Source: an uncultured bacterium
GTDB taxonomy: Bacteria > Actinomycetota > Aquicultoria > SKW223
Length of the DNA stretch: 5,483 nt
NCBI GenBank assembly: GCA_938042205.1
Contig: CALIRS010000093.1
Coordinates: 1 to 5,483 of the forward strand
Direction: 5' to 3'
The first letter of the stretch is position 1, and each line of letters starts with the position of its first letter. Shown here piece after piece: positions 1 to 5,313 of this stretch. The notes beneath the pieces were generated by a model. It was given only the letters and a program-made list of their open reading frames with translations. It ran no database searches and was not told the origin of the DNA. A program made the position numbers and the translations under genes.

Positions 1-49
1 AAGTTTTAAAGTATCTAAAAGATATTAATTTAAGTCTTGATTAAAATAG

Positions 50-120
50 AGCGCCCAGGCAACTCGAAGCCCAACCACTGGATTCCTGATCCCTTAGCCT
101 ATCCCGTTGAGCTATTGTGC
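50..120 (-). pseudogene. degenerate tRNA gene (tRNA relic) downstream of ssrA
   Basis: Read on the minus strand, this stretch follows the order of a tRNA. It has an acceptor-like start GCACAA, a nearly perfect D-arm start TAGCTCAACGGGATAG (box-A-like), an anticodon-arm-like GGA-loop-TCC, a variable region GTGGTT, a T-loop TTCGAGT and an acceptor-like end GGGCGC. The pairing is broken: the 3' side GGGCGC should face GCGCCC but the 5' side reads GCACAA; the D stem's second strand is GGCT instead of GAGC; the T stem around TTCGAGT keeps only about two standard pairs; and the loop TCAGGAA has C where U33 is expected. No CCA follows the acceptor end. The general look (D-loop AACGGGATAG, GGTTGG before the T arm) resembles an arginine-type tRNA, but the identity cannot be assigned. 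Inference: a decayed tRNA gene, possibly once co-transcribed with the tmRNA. An unusual functional tRNA-like RNA is less likely. Confidence 0.6.
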
Positions 121-126
121 AACCCG

Positions 127-142
127 GTCTTCAAGTCTTCAA
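127..142. repeat. 8-base tandem repeat, two copies
   Basis: GTCTTCAA occurs twice in direct succession (127-134 and 135-142) in the 41-base gap between the tmRNA 3' end and the tRNA relic. No function can be assigned; a small slippage duplication is the simplest reading. Confidence 0.6.
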
Positions 143-161
143 AGTAAGCCAACATCCAAAT

Positions 162-518
162 TGGTGGAGGCGGCGGGATTCGAACCCGCGTCCGGAAACA
201 GTGACTCTCGGGGTTCTCCGAGCGCAGCCCAGTGATCTCATTCTCCCCAGATTCCCACCAGGCAAGAAACTGGAGAAAAGCTTTAAGTTTGCTCTCGCAT
301 GCACTCCCTTAAAGCAAAGAGCACATACCAGCTACCTTAAGTCGGCGCCCTTTTTAGAGCCGATAGCAAACTCTAAAAGAGCGTCGCTGCTTTTAATTAA
401 GCAGCGAGGGCAAGATTTTCGTTGGCGCTTGTTCGCCAGTTTAAGTTTTTTACGAGGTCTTAAACCCTCGGCTCGCTCCTCCAAGAACCTTCTGTCCCCG
501 TCGAAACCGTTCGCCCCC
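162..518 (-). ncRNA. ssrA: transfer-messenger RNA (tmRNA), one-piece, 357 nt
   Basis: tmRNA enters ribosomes stalled on mRNAs lacking a stop codon, accepts alanine like a tRNA, and then supplies a short reading frame that adds a degradation tag; SmpB is its protein partner. The minus strand starts GGGGGCGAACGGTTTCGACG, the typical tmRNA 5' end, and finishes with the T arm GCGGG-TTCGAAT-CCCGC followed by CGCCTCC-A-CCA. The acceptor stem GGGGGCG/CGCCUCC pairs fully, with G3-U70, the known alanine identity element. CCA is encoded. Pseudoknot PK1 is visible: CGAGG (470-466) pairs with CCTCG (457-453), and GTTTAAG (465-459) with CTTAAAC (445-439). The tag stop codon lies in the loop of a hairpin CGCTGC/GCAGCG, as is usual. 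The length is typical for a one-piece tmRNA. It lies 166 bases behind smpB on the same strand. Ends were set from the acceptor pairing. Confidence 0.97.
397..426 (-). other. tmRNA tag reading frame (ANENLALAA, stop)
   Basis: Within ssrA, GCC at 426-424 is the likely resume codon. The frame reads A-N-E-N-L-A-L-A-A then TAA (399-397). The ALAA ending is the usual protease-recognition end of tmRNA tags, and the charged alanine would add one more A at the front. The start codon was chosen by structure: GCC lies 12 bases after the last PK1 strand (CTTAAAC). From memory the spacing is about the same in E. coli and Thermus tmRNA, and an A lies four bases before the codon as in those RNAs. Confidence 0.88.
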
Positions 519-592
519 ATAAGAAATTTCTCGAATGTAAAGGTACGATCTTTTTCATGTTGCTTCTATAAATCAGGCTTCATTCAAACACT

Positions 593-601
593 ATTATACC
601 A
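593..601 (-). promoter_or_regulatory. extended -10 promoter for ssrA
   Basis: The minus strand reads TGGTATAAT: a perfect -10 box TATAAT (598-593) with the TG of an extended -10 in the right place. No good -35 box is seen at 16-18 bases upstream (GAACAT at 621-616), which an extended -10 can compensate for. Transcription would begin near 586, giving a leader of about 68 bases that RNase P would remove to form the mature 5' end at 518. It lies in the 166-base gap after smpB, so ssrA probably has its own promoter besides read-through from rnr-smpB. Confidence 0.6.
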
Positions 602-684
602 GTTTAAGAAAACGCATGTTCCATACAAAAGAAAATGTCAAAATTCGTTTGTAGCTTCAAAAGATTCTCAGTATTACCCAATTT

Positions 685-1161
685 TTACTTTTCTCCCTTC
701 TCCTTCAGCCTCACCGCCTGCTGAATTCTTCTCCTTGCTTCCCGTTCGGCAATCTCAGCACGCTTGTCATACTTCTTCTTCCCCCGAGCAAGACCAAGCT
801 CCACTTTCGCAAAAGGTCCTTTAAAATAGACTCTTAAAGGGATCAGAGTATATCCTTTTTCCTTTACTTTACCAACAAGCTTTCTAATTTCATCTTTGCT
901 TAATAACAACTTTCTTTTTCGTCTCGTTTCAGGGACAAATACGGAAGAGGCTTCATATGGAGCAATATACATGTCGTTTAACCAAACCTCACCTTTTTCC
1001 ACCTGGGCATAAGCTTCCTTTATAGAAGCCTTGCCCTGGCGAAGCGATTTAACCTCGCTTCCCACAAGCACAATGCCAGATTCATAAGTCTCTTCTATAA
1101 AATAATCGTGGTAAGCTTTCCTGTTTTGACAAACAACTTTTATCTCCACTAATTCCCCCAA
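685..1161 (-). CDS. smpB: SsrA-binding protein SmpB
   Basis: SmpB is a small cytoplasmic RNA-binding protein that binds the tRNA-like part of tmRNA and places it in the empty A site of stalled ribosomes. The 158-residue protein has the family hallmarks in order: QNRKAYHDYFIEETYESGI (12-30), VGSEVKSLRQGKASIKEAY (33-51), MYIAPYE (64-70), RKRKLLLSKDEI (81-92), YTLIPLRVYFKG (104-115), KVELGLARGKKKYDKR (119-134), then a basic, probably helical tail that in known SmpB lies along the mRNA channel. The loop before RKLLL is shorter than the usual N-rich version. Start: TTG at 1161 is the longest choice. GTG at 1149 (154 residues) is a serious alternative because GGGGG lies about 5 bases before it and a small hairpin sits just upstream of the TTG. 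It follows rnr after 29 bases and precedes ssrA, the RNA it works with, so co-transcription with rnr is likely. Confidence 0.97.
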   Translation of the reverse strand: MGELVEIKVVCQNRKAYHDYFIEETYESGIVLVGSEVKSLRQGKASIKEAYAQVEKGEVWLNDMYIAPYEASSVFVPETRRKRKLLLSKDEIRKLVGKVKEKGYTLIPLRVYFKGPFAKVELGLARGKKKYDKRAEIAEREARRRIQQAVRLKEKGEK

Positions 1162-1162
1162 A

Positions 1163-1175
1163 ATGCCCCAGGCAT
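1163..1175. repeat. small inverted repeat in the rnr-smpB gap
   Basis: ATGCC-CCA-GGCAT forms a 5-base-pair hairpin with a 3-base loop in the 29-base spacer, ending two bases before the TTG start of smpB. It has no T run on the minus strand and is too weak for a terminator. It may only affect which start codon is used. Confidence 0.4.
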
Positions 1176-1190
1176 ACCAGGAACATTGTC

Positions 1191-3287
1191 TTAAATAATC
1201 TTTAATTCAATTCTTCTTTCAGATATTAGAACAGATACTACCTGAACCATTAACCTCTCGCCAACGCGAAATACTTTCCTGGTTTTTTTCCCTACTGCTT
1301 CAAATCTTTCCGGATAAACTTCATAGTAATCGTCTAGAATTTCGGCAAACGAGATAAAGCCTTCTGCTGTGTTTGGCAGCTCTACAAAAATACCTGAATG
1401 AGTAACTCCAGAAATGATACCCTCAAAAATATCGCCAATATGGTCACGCTTTATAAGCTCATAAAGCTTCAATTCCTGTGAATCCCTTTCTGCAGCATCT
1501 ACTTCTCTTTCCCTAATCGAGCAGTGTTCGGCGATCGACGGCAGGTTCCCGTTAATCTCTTTAATAAAACTATTTTTCCCTTCCCGAATACCAGAAGACG
1601 CTTTCACTAATCTATGAACAATCAAGTCAGGATATCTCCGAATAGGAGAAGTAAAATGAGTATATAACCGCGATGCCAGTCCAAAATGACCTGAAGGAGT
1701 TGCGGCATACTTTGCCTGCTTCATAGCTTTCAAAAGGAGTGTATTGACCAGTATTTTTTCAGGTCTTTTTGCCGCAAAACTGATAACTTTTTGCAACGCC
1801 CGCGGATGACCAGTTCTAACTTCTTTATACGGAAAACCTAATTCTGCTAAGAATCGTTCTACATAAATGAGATTTTCTTCATCAGGTCTCTCGTGAACTC
1901 GGTAAAGGCAGGGAATTTTCCTTTTATATAGATGAGAAGCAACCGTCTCGTTAGTAACAATCATCGCTTCTTCAATGATCGAAGTCGCTTGAGTTCTTTG
2001 CCTGATGACCACATCTAAAGGGCTGCCGTTATCATCAAGAATTACCTTGGCTTCAGGGAGTTCAAAGTTAAGAGCGCCTCGCTTAAGCTTTTTCTTTTCA
2101 AGAATCTGACTCACTTCTCTTAATAAACTCATAAGATCTTCCACTTTTTGATTGTCAAATTTCCCTTTTTCAAATGCCTCATCTACCTCCTCATACGTAA
2201 GTCTAAAATCGCTGTTTATAACACTCTCATAAATAAAATATTCAAGAACTTCACCAGATTCGCTAATCAACATCTCAACAGTTACCGCCAACCTGTCTTC
2301 TTTAGGCTTTAGGCTACAAATTCCTGCACTAAGCTCAAAGGGGAGCATTGGAATGACTCTGTCAACTAAATAAACGCTAAATGCCCTTTTTCTTGCTTCC
2401 TTATCCAGAAATGAACCCGGAGTCACATAATAAGAAACGTCAGCAATATGCACAAAAAGTCGAAAATTGTCACCTTCTCTTACACAGGAAACTGCATCGT
2501 CAAAGTCTTTAGCATCGAGACCATCAATGGTAACTGTGAAAATTTCTCTTAAGTCCTTTCTTTTCTTCACCTCACTTGCAGGAAGTCGAGAAACCCTTTT
2601 TGCTTCCTTAATTACATTTTCAGGAAATTCGAGCGGCAGTTGGTGCATTCTTAAAAGAATTTCGATATCAACTCCTTTTTCTCCTTCTTTACCTATTTTC
2701 TTTTCAAAATGAGCGTATATCGGATCTCGAACGCCCTCTGGATAGTTAATTATTCTTACAACTATTACATCTCCAACATCACATCCTTCACATCCATGAG
2801 CGAAAACAATTCTATCTATTCTTTTATCAACAGGGATAACCAATGAATATTCTCCCTTTTTCTCAACAACTCCAACTATCTCGCTAATCCCTCTTTCTAA
2901 AACCCGAACTATCCTTCCTTCTCGCTTTCCTTTGCGAATTCCAGTTACCATTACTAGGCACTGGTCACGATTCAATGCCCCGTTTCGCCCTGATGCAGGT
3001 ATAAAGACATCCCCATCCTCACTTAACAGAAAACCGAAACCTCTTGTGCTCGCTTCAAAAATTCCGCTAACGAAGGCAGTTTGTGAAGTTAATTGATAAT
3101 AGTCATCTTTTAACCTCACTACCTCACCCCTCTTTACAAGAAAGCGAAGCGCTTTTTCAATTCTATTTCTTTTAATACCAGTACCTGCAAGAAAGCGAGC
3201 AAGTCTGGAAAGTGAAGCTGGCTTTTTAAGCTCCTTTAAAGCTTGGATTATCAGGGATTCTGCAATTTCATCTTTCTTTTTGCTCAA
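1191..3287 (-). CDS. rnr: ribonuclease R (3'-5' exoribonuclease, RNB family)
   Basis: RNase R degrades RNA from the 3' end, including structured RNA, and removes the faulty mRNA released by trans-translation. The 698-residue protein shows the family order: an N-terminal winged-helix region (about 6-66), two cold-shock-type RNA-binding domains (about 70-190), the RNB catalytic domain (about 240-565) and a C-terminal S1 domain (about 615-698, containing FEGIISGVTHSGIFVELP). The catalytic motif TIDGLDAKDFDDAV (253-266) keeps the four metal-binding aspartates D255, D261, D263 and D264. CLYRVHERP (460-468) and HFTSPIRRYPDLIVHRLV (544-561) are the other typical RNB blocks. It ends right after S1, without the long basic tail of the 813-residue E. 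coli enzyme. Start is TTG at 3287-3285, with GAGGTG eight bases upstream. It is the first gene of the rnr-smpB-ssrA set and diverges from the unknown gene at 3373. Confidence 0.97.
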   Translation of the reverse strand: MSKKKDEIAESLIIQALKELKKPASLSRLARFLAGTGIKRNRIEKALRFLVKRGEVVRLKDDYYQLTSQTAFVSGIFEASTRGFGFLLSEDGDVFIPASGRNGALNRDQCLVMVTGIRKGKREGRIVRVLERGISEIVGVVEKKGEYSLVIPVDKRIDRIVFAHGCEGCDVGDVIVVRIINYPEGVRDPIYAHFEKKIGKEGEKGVDIEILLRMHQLPLEFPENVIKEAKRVSRLPASEVKKRKDLREIFTVTIDGLDAKDFDDAVSCVREGDNFRLFVHIADVSYYVTPGSFLDKEARKRAFSVYLVDRVIPMLPFELSAGICSLKPKEDRLAVTVEMLISESGEVLEYFIYESVINSDFRLTYEEVDEAFEKGKFDNQKVEDLMSLLREVSQILEKKKLKRGALNFELPEAKVILDDNGSPLDVVIRQRTQATSIIEEAMIVTNETVASHLYKRKIPCLYRVHERPDEENLIYVERFLAELGFPYKEVRTGHPRALQKVISFAAKRPEKILVNTLLLKAMKQAKYAATPSGHFGLASRLYTHFTSPIRRYPDLIVHRLVKASSGIREGKNSFIKEINGNLPSIAEHCSIREREVDAAERDSQELKLYELIKRDHIGDIFEGIISGVTHSGIFVELPNTAEGFISFAEILDDYYEVYPERFEAVGKKTRKVFRVGERLMVQVVSVLISERRIELKII

Positions 3288-3294
3288 CCGTCAG

Positions 3295-3365
3295 GCACCT
3301 CAAAAAAAATTTTTGGAGGGTGTATAATATCAATTTACCATTTTAGGACAAATTAAAAGAGGTGC
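3295..3365. promoter_or_regulatory. divergent promoter and leader region with mirrored ribosome-binding sites
   Basis: The region between rnr and the unknown gene is only 85 bases. GCACCTC (3295-3301) and GAGGTGC (3359-3365) are inverted copies. Each contains the ribosome-binding site of the gene it faces, and in both cases the GAGGTG core lies 8 bases before a TTG start. On the plus strand a perfect TATAAT lies at 3323-3328 with a poor -35, so the unknown gene would start transcription near 3335 with a leader of about 37 bases. On the minus strand TATTAT (3329-3324, same palindromic box) or TAAAAT (3345-3340) could serve rnr; both lack a good -35. An A8T5 run (3302-3314) lies within the rnr leader. 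Confidence 0.5.
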
Positions 3366-3372
3366 TTCTCGT

Positions 3373-3783
3373 TTGACAAAGAAAAAAGCCCCTATCATTA
3401 TCGATGAAGGTGCTGTCTATCGAACTCTTGATATTGTAAGAGCTCTCCTTACGCTGGATGCTGTGGAGTATGAATACATTGTAGACAGTGATAAGGTTGC
3501 TTCAGGTAGGGGCTGGCTGGTTAGAGTATTCTATTCAAGGGATTCAGCAACCTTGATTCTTAATAATTGCCTTTATATAAATGTTAGCTCTTTTGATTAC
3601 TTGAAATTTCACAAGAATGATAAAGGACAACTGACAATGAGCCTGCACTCGGATAATTCGGAGCTAAAACTGACCGTTTTAGAGGAGGAATCAAAGCCAC
3701 CAAAAACAGTTGAGAGGCTCAGAAGGATTGAAGATGAAGAATTTGAATTTCAATTTTATCATCAGGAATACGAGGATGAATAG
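3373..3783 (+). CDS. hypothetical protein, 136 residues, function unknown
   Basis: I do not recognise this protein. It is probably real: it has a strong ribosome-binding site (AGAGGTG, core 8 bases before the TTG start), a TATAAT box upstream, and does not overlap its neighbours. It begins with a lysine-rich start (MTKKK), followed by a likely helix (about 13-29, AVYRTLDIVRALLTLDA). The middle (about 31-103) looks like alternating beta strands (VEYEYIVDSD, WLVRVFYS, ATLILNNCLYINV, LTMSLHS, ELKLTVLEEE). The C-terminal tail is very acidic with many aromatics (about 119-136, EDEEFEFQFYHQEYEDE). It has a single cysteine (C66), no signal peptide, no membrane segment and no catalytic motif that I can see, so it is likely cytoplasmic. 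It diverges from rnr and converges on the GGDEF gene, so there is no operon partner to suggest a role. Confidence 0.75.
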   Translation: MTKKKAPIIIDEGAVYRTLDIVRALLTLDAVEYEYIVDSDKVASGRGWLVRVFYSRDSATLILNNCLYINVSSFDYLKFHKNDKGQLTMSLHSDNSELKLTVLEEESKPPKTVERLRRIEDEEFEFQFYHQEYEDE

Positions 3784-3827
3784 GCGTTTCACTTAACATT
3801 GCTTGAACTCTTAAGCTGAAGCGTTTT
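3784..3827 (+). terminator. probable weak terminator for the unknown gene
   Basis: Directly after the stop codon, CGTTTCA (3785-3791) pairs with TGAAGCG (3817-3823), including one G-U pair, and CTTAA (3792-3796) with TTAAG (3811-3815), with one bulged base; TTTT follows (3824-3827). The loop is long (14 bases) and the stem imperfect, so strength is uncertain. The 3' half overlaps the last codons of the GGDEF gene on the other strand. No T run is present in the minus direction. Confidence 0.4.
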
Positions 3828-5133
3828 CGCGGCTGCAACCAATCTCTTCAAAATCGACCACTTTATTTTTCCCTTGCAATTTAGCTGCATAAAGTGCATG
3901 GTCGGCATTATTCAAAAGTTCTCTGGAAGATTTACCACCTCCTGGAAAGGTAGAGATACCAATACTTACAGTAATATAAATATCCTTTCCAGGTCGAACC
4001 CGCATCTTGAATTTTTCAATCCTCTTTCTAATCCTTTCGGCGACCTCACGGGCTTTAGAAGTATCGGCTTCAGGAAGAATCACAGCAAATTCTTCTCCAC
4101 CATAGCGCGAAACGATGTCGCTCAAGCGCACGGAGCCTGTTAGAACGCGACTTACCTCTTTTAGCACCCTATCGCCAGCGAGATGACCATAAGTATCATT
4201 AACGTGCTTAAAACCATCTATATCCATCATCAACAGTGAAAGTTGATGTCCATGCCTTTTGGAACGATTTATCTCAGCATCAAGCCTGACATAGAATTCT
4301 TGATGATTATAAAGCCCTGTAAGACTATCTCTTATTATCAACTCTTTTAGAGCCATCCTATCTTTTAACATGCTTTCCGCCATCTGGTTAAGCGCCTGAG
4401 CAACTTCACCAAATTCATTCTCATCCGTGATCGAGATTGTATAGGAAAGGTCGCCTTTGCTAAATTTTTGAATACCCTCGTATATTCTATTCAATGGTCT
4501 GATTACACTCACGGAGAGCTCATAGAAAGCATAAATGCAAACAAATAGCCATATTACGAGCATTAACTTGAAAAAGTCATCAAATCTGTTTTGAAGAATT
4601 CCCACTACATCTCCTGACACGTCCTGATGTAACAATCGCTGGGAACGATTTAAATATTCTATTGCCTTATCTATATGCTCGTTCAATTTCAGAAGGTTCT
4701 TTGTATCCTCAGCAGTTTTATCAACGATTTCATGTGATATTTGATTTGCTTTTTCCCATTCTAAAAATGCAAGTTCAATTAAATCCCGTTGAAGACTATC
4801 AGTTGTCAATTTCTCAATTTCTTTAAATTTTGCGTCAATCTCCATCCCTTTTACTTTTAGTAATTCCATTTCTGAATCAGTTCTGTTCTTAATATACGCA
4901 GAAAAAATTGTACTGTACTCAAACAAAAGAGACTGAATGCTGTGGAGTTTTACACTTTGATCTTCGTATACTTTTATCTTATTTGAAAGCTCGCTCTTCA
5001 CTTCAGGGATTGGTCCATAGAAAAAGAAGCCTAATCCAGTAAATACGATGACTACAAGTATGGTCACAACAGTAAGCATCCGTACTTTTATTGATTTCTT
5101 AAAAATGCACCTGAATAAGTTCTTAAGCCACAT
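3811..5133 (-). CDS. membrane-bound diguanylate cyclase (sensor, HAMP, GGDEF)
   Basis: It is predicted to join two GTP into cyclic di-GMP, a second messenger that commonly controls attachment and motility. The 440-residue protein has a basic N-terminus, a membrane segment (about 19-40), an extracytoplasmic, largely helical region without cysteines (about 41-187) that looks like a four-helix-bundle sensor, a second membrane segment (about 188-208), HAMP (about 209-260, IRPLNRIYEGIQKFSKGDLS) and GGDEF (about 264-428). The cyclase motifs are intact: DSLTGLYN (269-276), MDIDGFKHVNDTYGH (303-317, metal ligand D304 and nucleotide-binding N312/D313), the active site GGEEF (345-349) and ADHALYAAKLQGKN (410-423). 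The inhibitory site RLSD (336-339), five residues before GGEEF, is also kept, so product feedback is expected. There is no EAL or HD-GYP domain. The ATG at 5133 has AAAGGG seven bases upstream. The signal sensed is unknown. It appears to be transcribed alone, separated from the peptidase gene by a terminator. Confidence 0.93.
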   Translation of the reverse strand: MWLKNLFRCIFKKSIKVRMLTVVTILVVIVFTGLGFFFYGPIPEVKSELSNKIKVYEDQSVKLHSIQSLLFEYSTIFSAYIKNRTDSEMELLKVKGMEIDAKFKEIEKLTTDSLQRDLIELAFLEWEKANQISHEIVDKTAEDTKNLLKLNEHIDKAIEYLNRSQRLLHQDVSGDVVGILQNRFDDFFKLMLVIWLFVCIYAFYELSVSVIRPLNRIYEGIQKFSKGDLSYTISITDENEFGEVAQALNQMAESMLKDRMALKELIIRDSLTGLYNHQEFYVRLDAEINRSKRHGHQLSLLMMDIDGFKHVNDTYGHLAGDRVLKEVSRVLTGSVRLSDIVSRYGGEEFAVILPEADTSKAREVAERIRKRIEKFKMRVRPGKDIYITVSIGISTFPGGGKSSRELLNNADHALYAAKLQGKNKVVDFEEIGCSRENASA

Positions 5134-5199
5134 TTCAAAGCCCTTTTTTATTTCGGCATAACCTGCATTATTCTGAAGCTAAAATAGCCTCTTTCCTGC

Positions 5200-5233
5200 C
5201 AAGTTAGTAACATATGTTACATCTGACAATATA
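5200..5233 (-). promoter_or_regulatory. probable promoter region of the GGDEF gene
   Basis: Two weak candidates are seen on the minus strand. One has -35 TTGTCA (5229-5224, five of six) and, 17 bases on, -10 TAACTT (5206-5201, three of six). The other has -10 TATATT (5233-5228, five of six) with no good -35. Either would give a leader of roughly 60-90 bases before the ATG at 5133. The palindrome at 5207-5220 lies inside the first candidate's spacer or just past the start of the second. Confidence 0.4.
5207..5220. promoter_or_regulatory. perfect 14-base palindrome, possible operator
   Basis: GTAACATATGTTAC is a perfect palindrome. The symmetry stops at its ends (A/A flanks at 5206 and 5221). 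It lies between candidate -35 and -10 boxes upstream of the GGDEF gene, a typical place for a dimeric repressor or activator. The regulator is unknown. No second copy was noticed in the window. Confidence 0.5.
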
Positions 5234-5254
5234 TCGGTTTACTTTTTTAAATAA

Positions 5255-5282
5255 TTGGCGGCAGTTTAAAAACTGCCGCCAA
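5255..5282 (-). terminator. strong hairpin terminator after the peptidase gene
   Basis: TTGGCGGCAGTTT (5255-5267) and AAACTGCCGCCAA (5270-5282) are perfect inverted copies, 13 bases each, with GC-rich GGCGGCAG/CTGCCGCC cores and a tiny AA-centred loop. On the minus strand the stem is followed by TTATTT, as expected for a Rho-independent terminator of the gene ending at 5314. It insulates the GGDEF gene from upstream transcription. Confidence 0.85.
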
Positions 5283-5313
5283 ACAGACTTACTGTTAGAT
5301 TGATTAAAAAAGT

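Noticed and set aside
50..120. tRNA-Arg (CCT) on the plus strand, because the loop reads TTCCTGA
   Set aside because: The loop would be good, but the D-arm and T-arm sequences only make sense on the minus strand; the plus strand has no T-loop or D-loop in the right places.
50..162. Integrated element or attachment site next to ssrA
   Set aside because: There is no integrase gene and no repeat of the tmRNA 3' end in the window; the tRNA-like stretch is not a copy of the tmRNA end.
332..436. Alternative long tmRNA tag of 34 residues starting at GCG (436-434)
   Set aside because: That codon lies only about two bases after PK1, far closer than in known tmRNAs, and the frame does not end in an ALAA-like signal; the GCC frame fits both.
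332..520. Open frame of 62 codons on the minus strand starting at the tmRNA 5' end
   Set aside because: It lies inside ssrA and starts within the acceptor stem; it is a by-product of the tmRNA sequence.
117..824. Open frame of 235 codons on the plus strand
   Set aside because: It runs antisense through the tmRNA and into smpB; its composition is odd and the stretch is explained by ssrA, its promoter and smpB.
2467..2712. Open frame of 81 codons on the plus strand
   Set aside because: Shadow frame inside rnr, antisense to the conserved catalytic motif.
3874..4143. Open frame of 89 codons on the plus strand
   Set aside because: Shadow frame inside the GGDEF coding region.
5134..5206. Cyclic di-GMP riboswitch in the GGDEF leader
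   Set aside because: I see no conserved c-di-GMP riboswitch core or suitable paired arms in this short leader.
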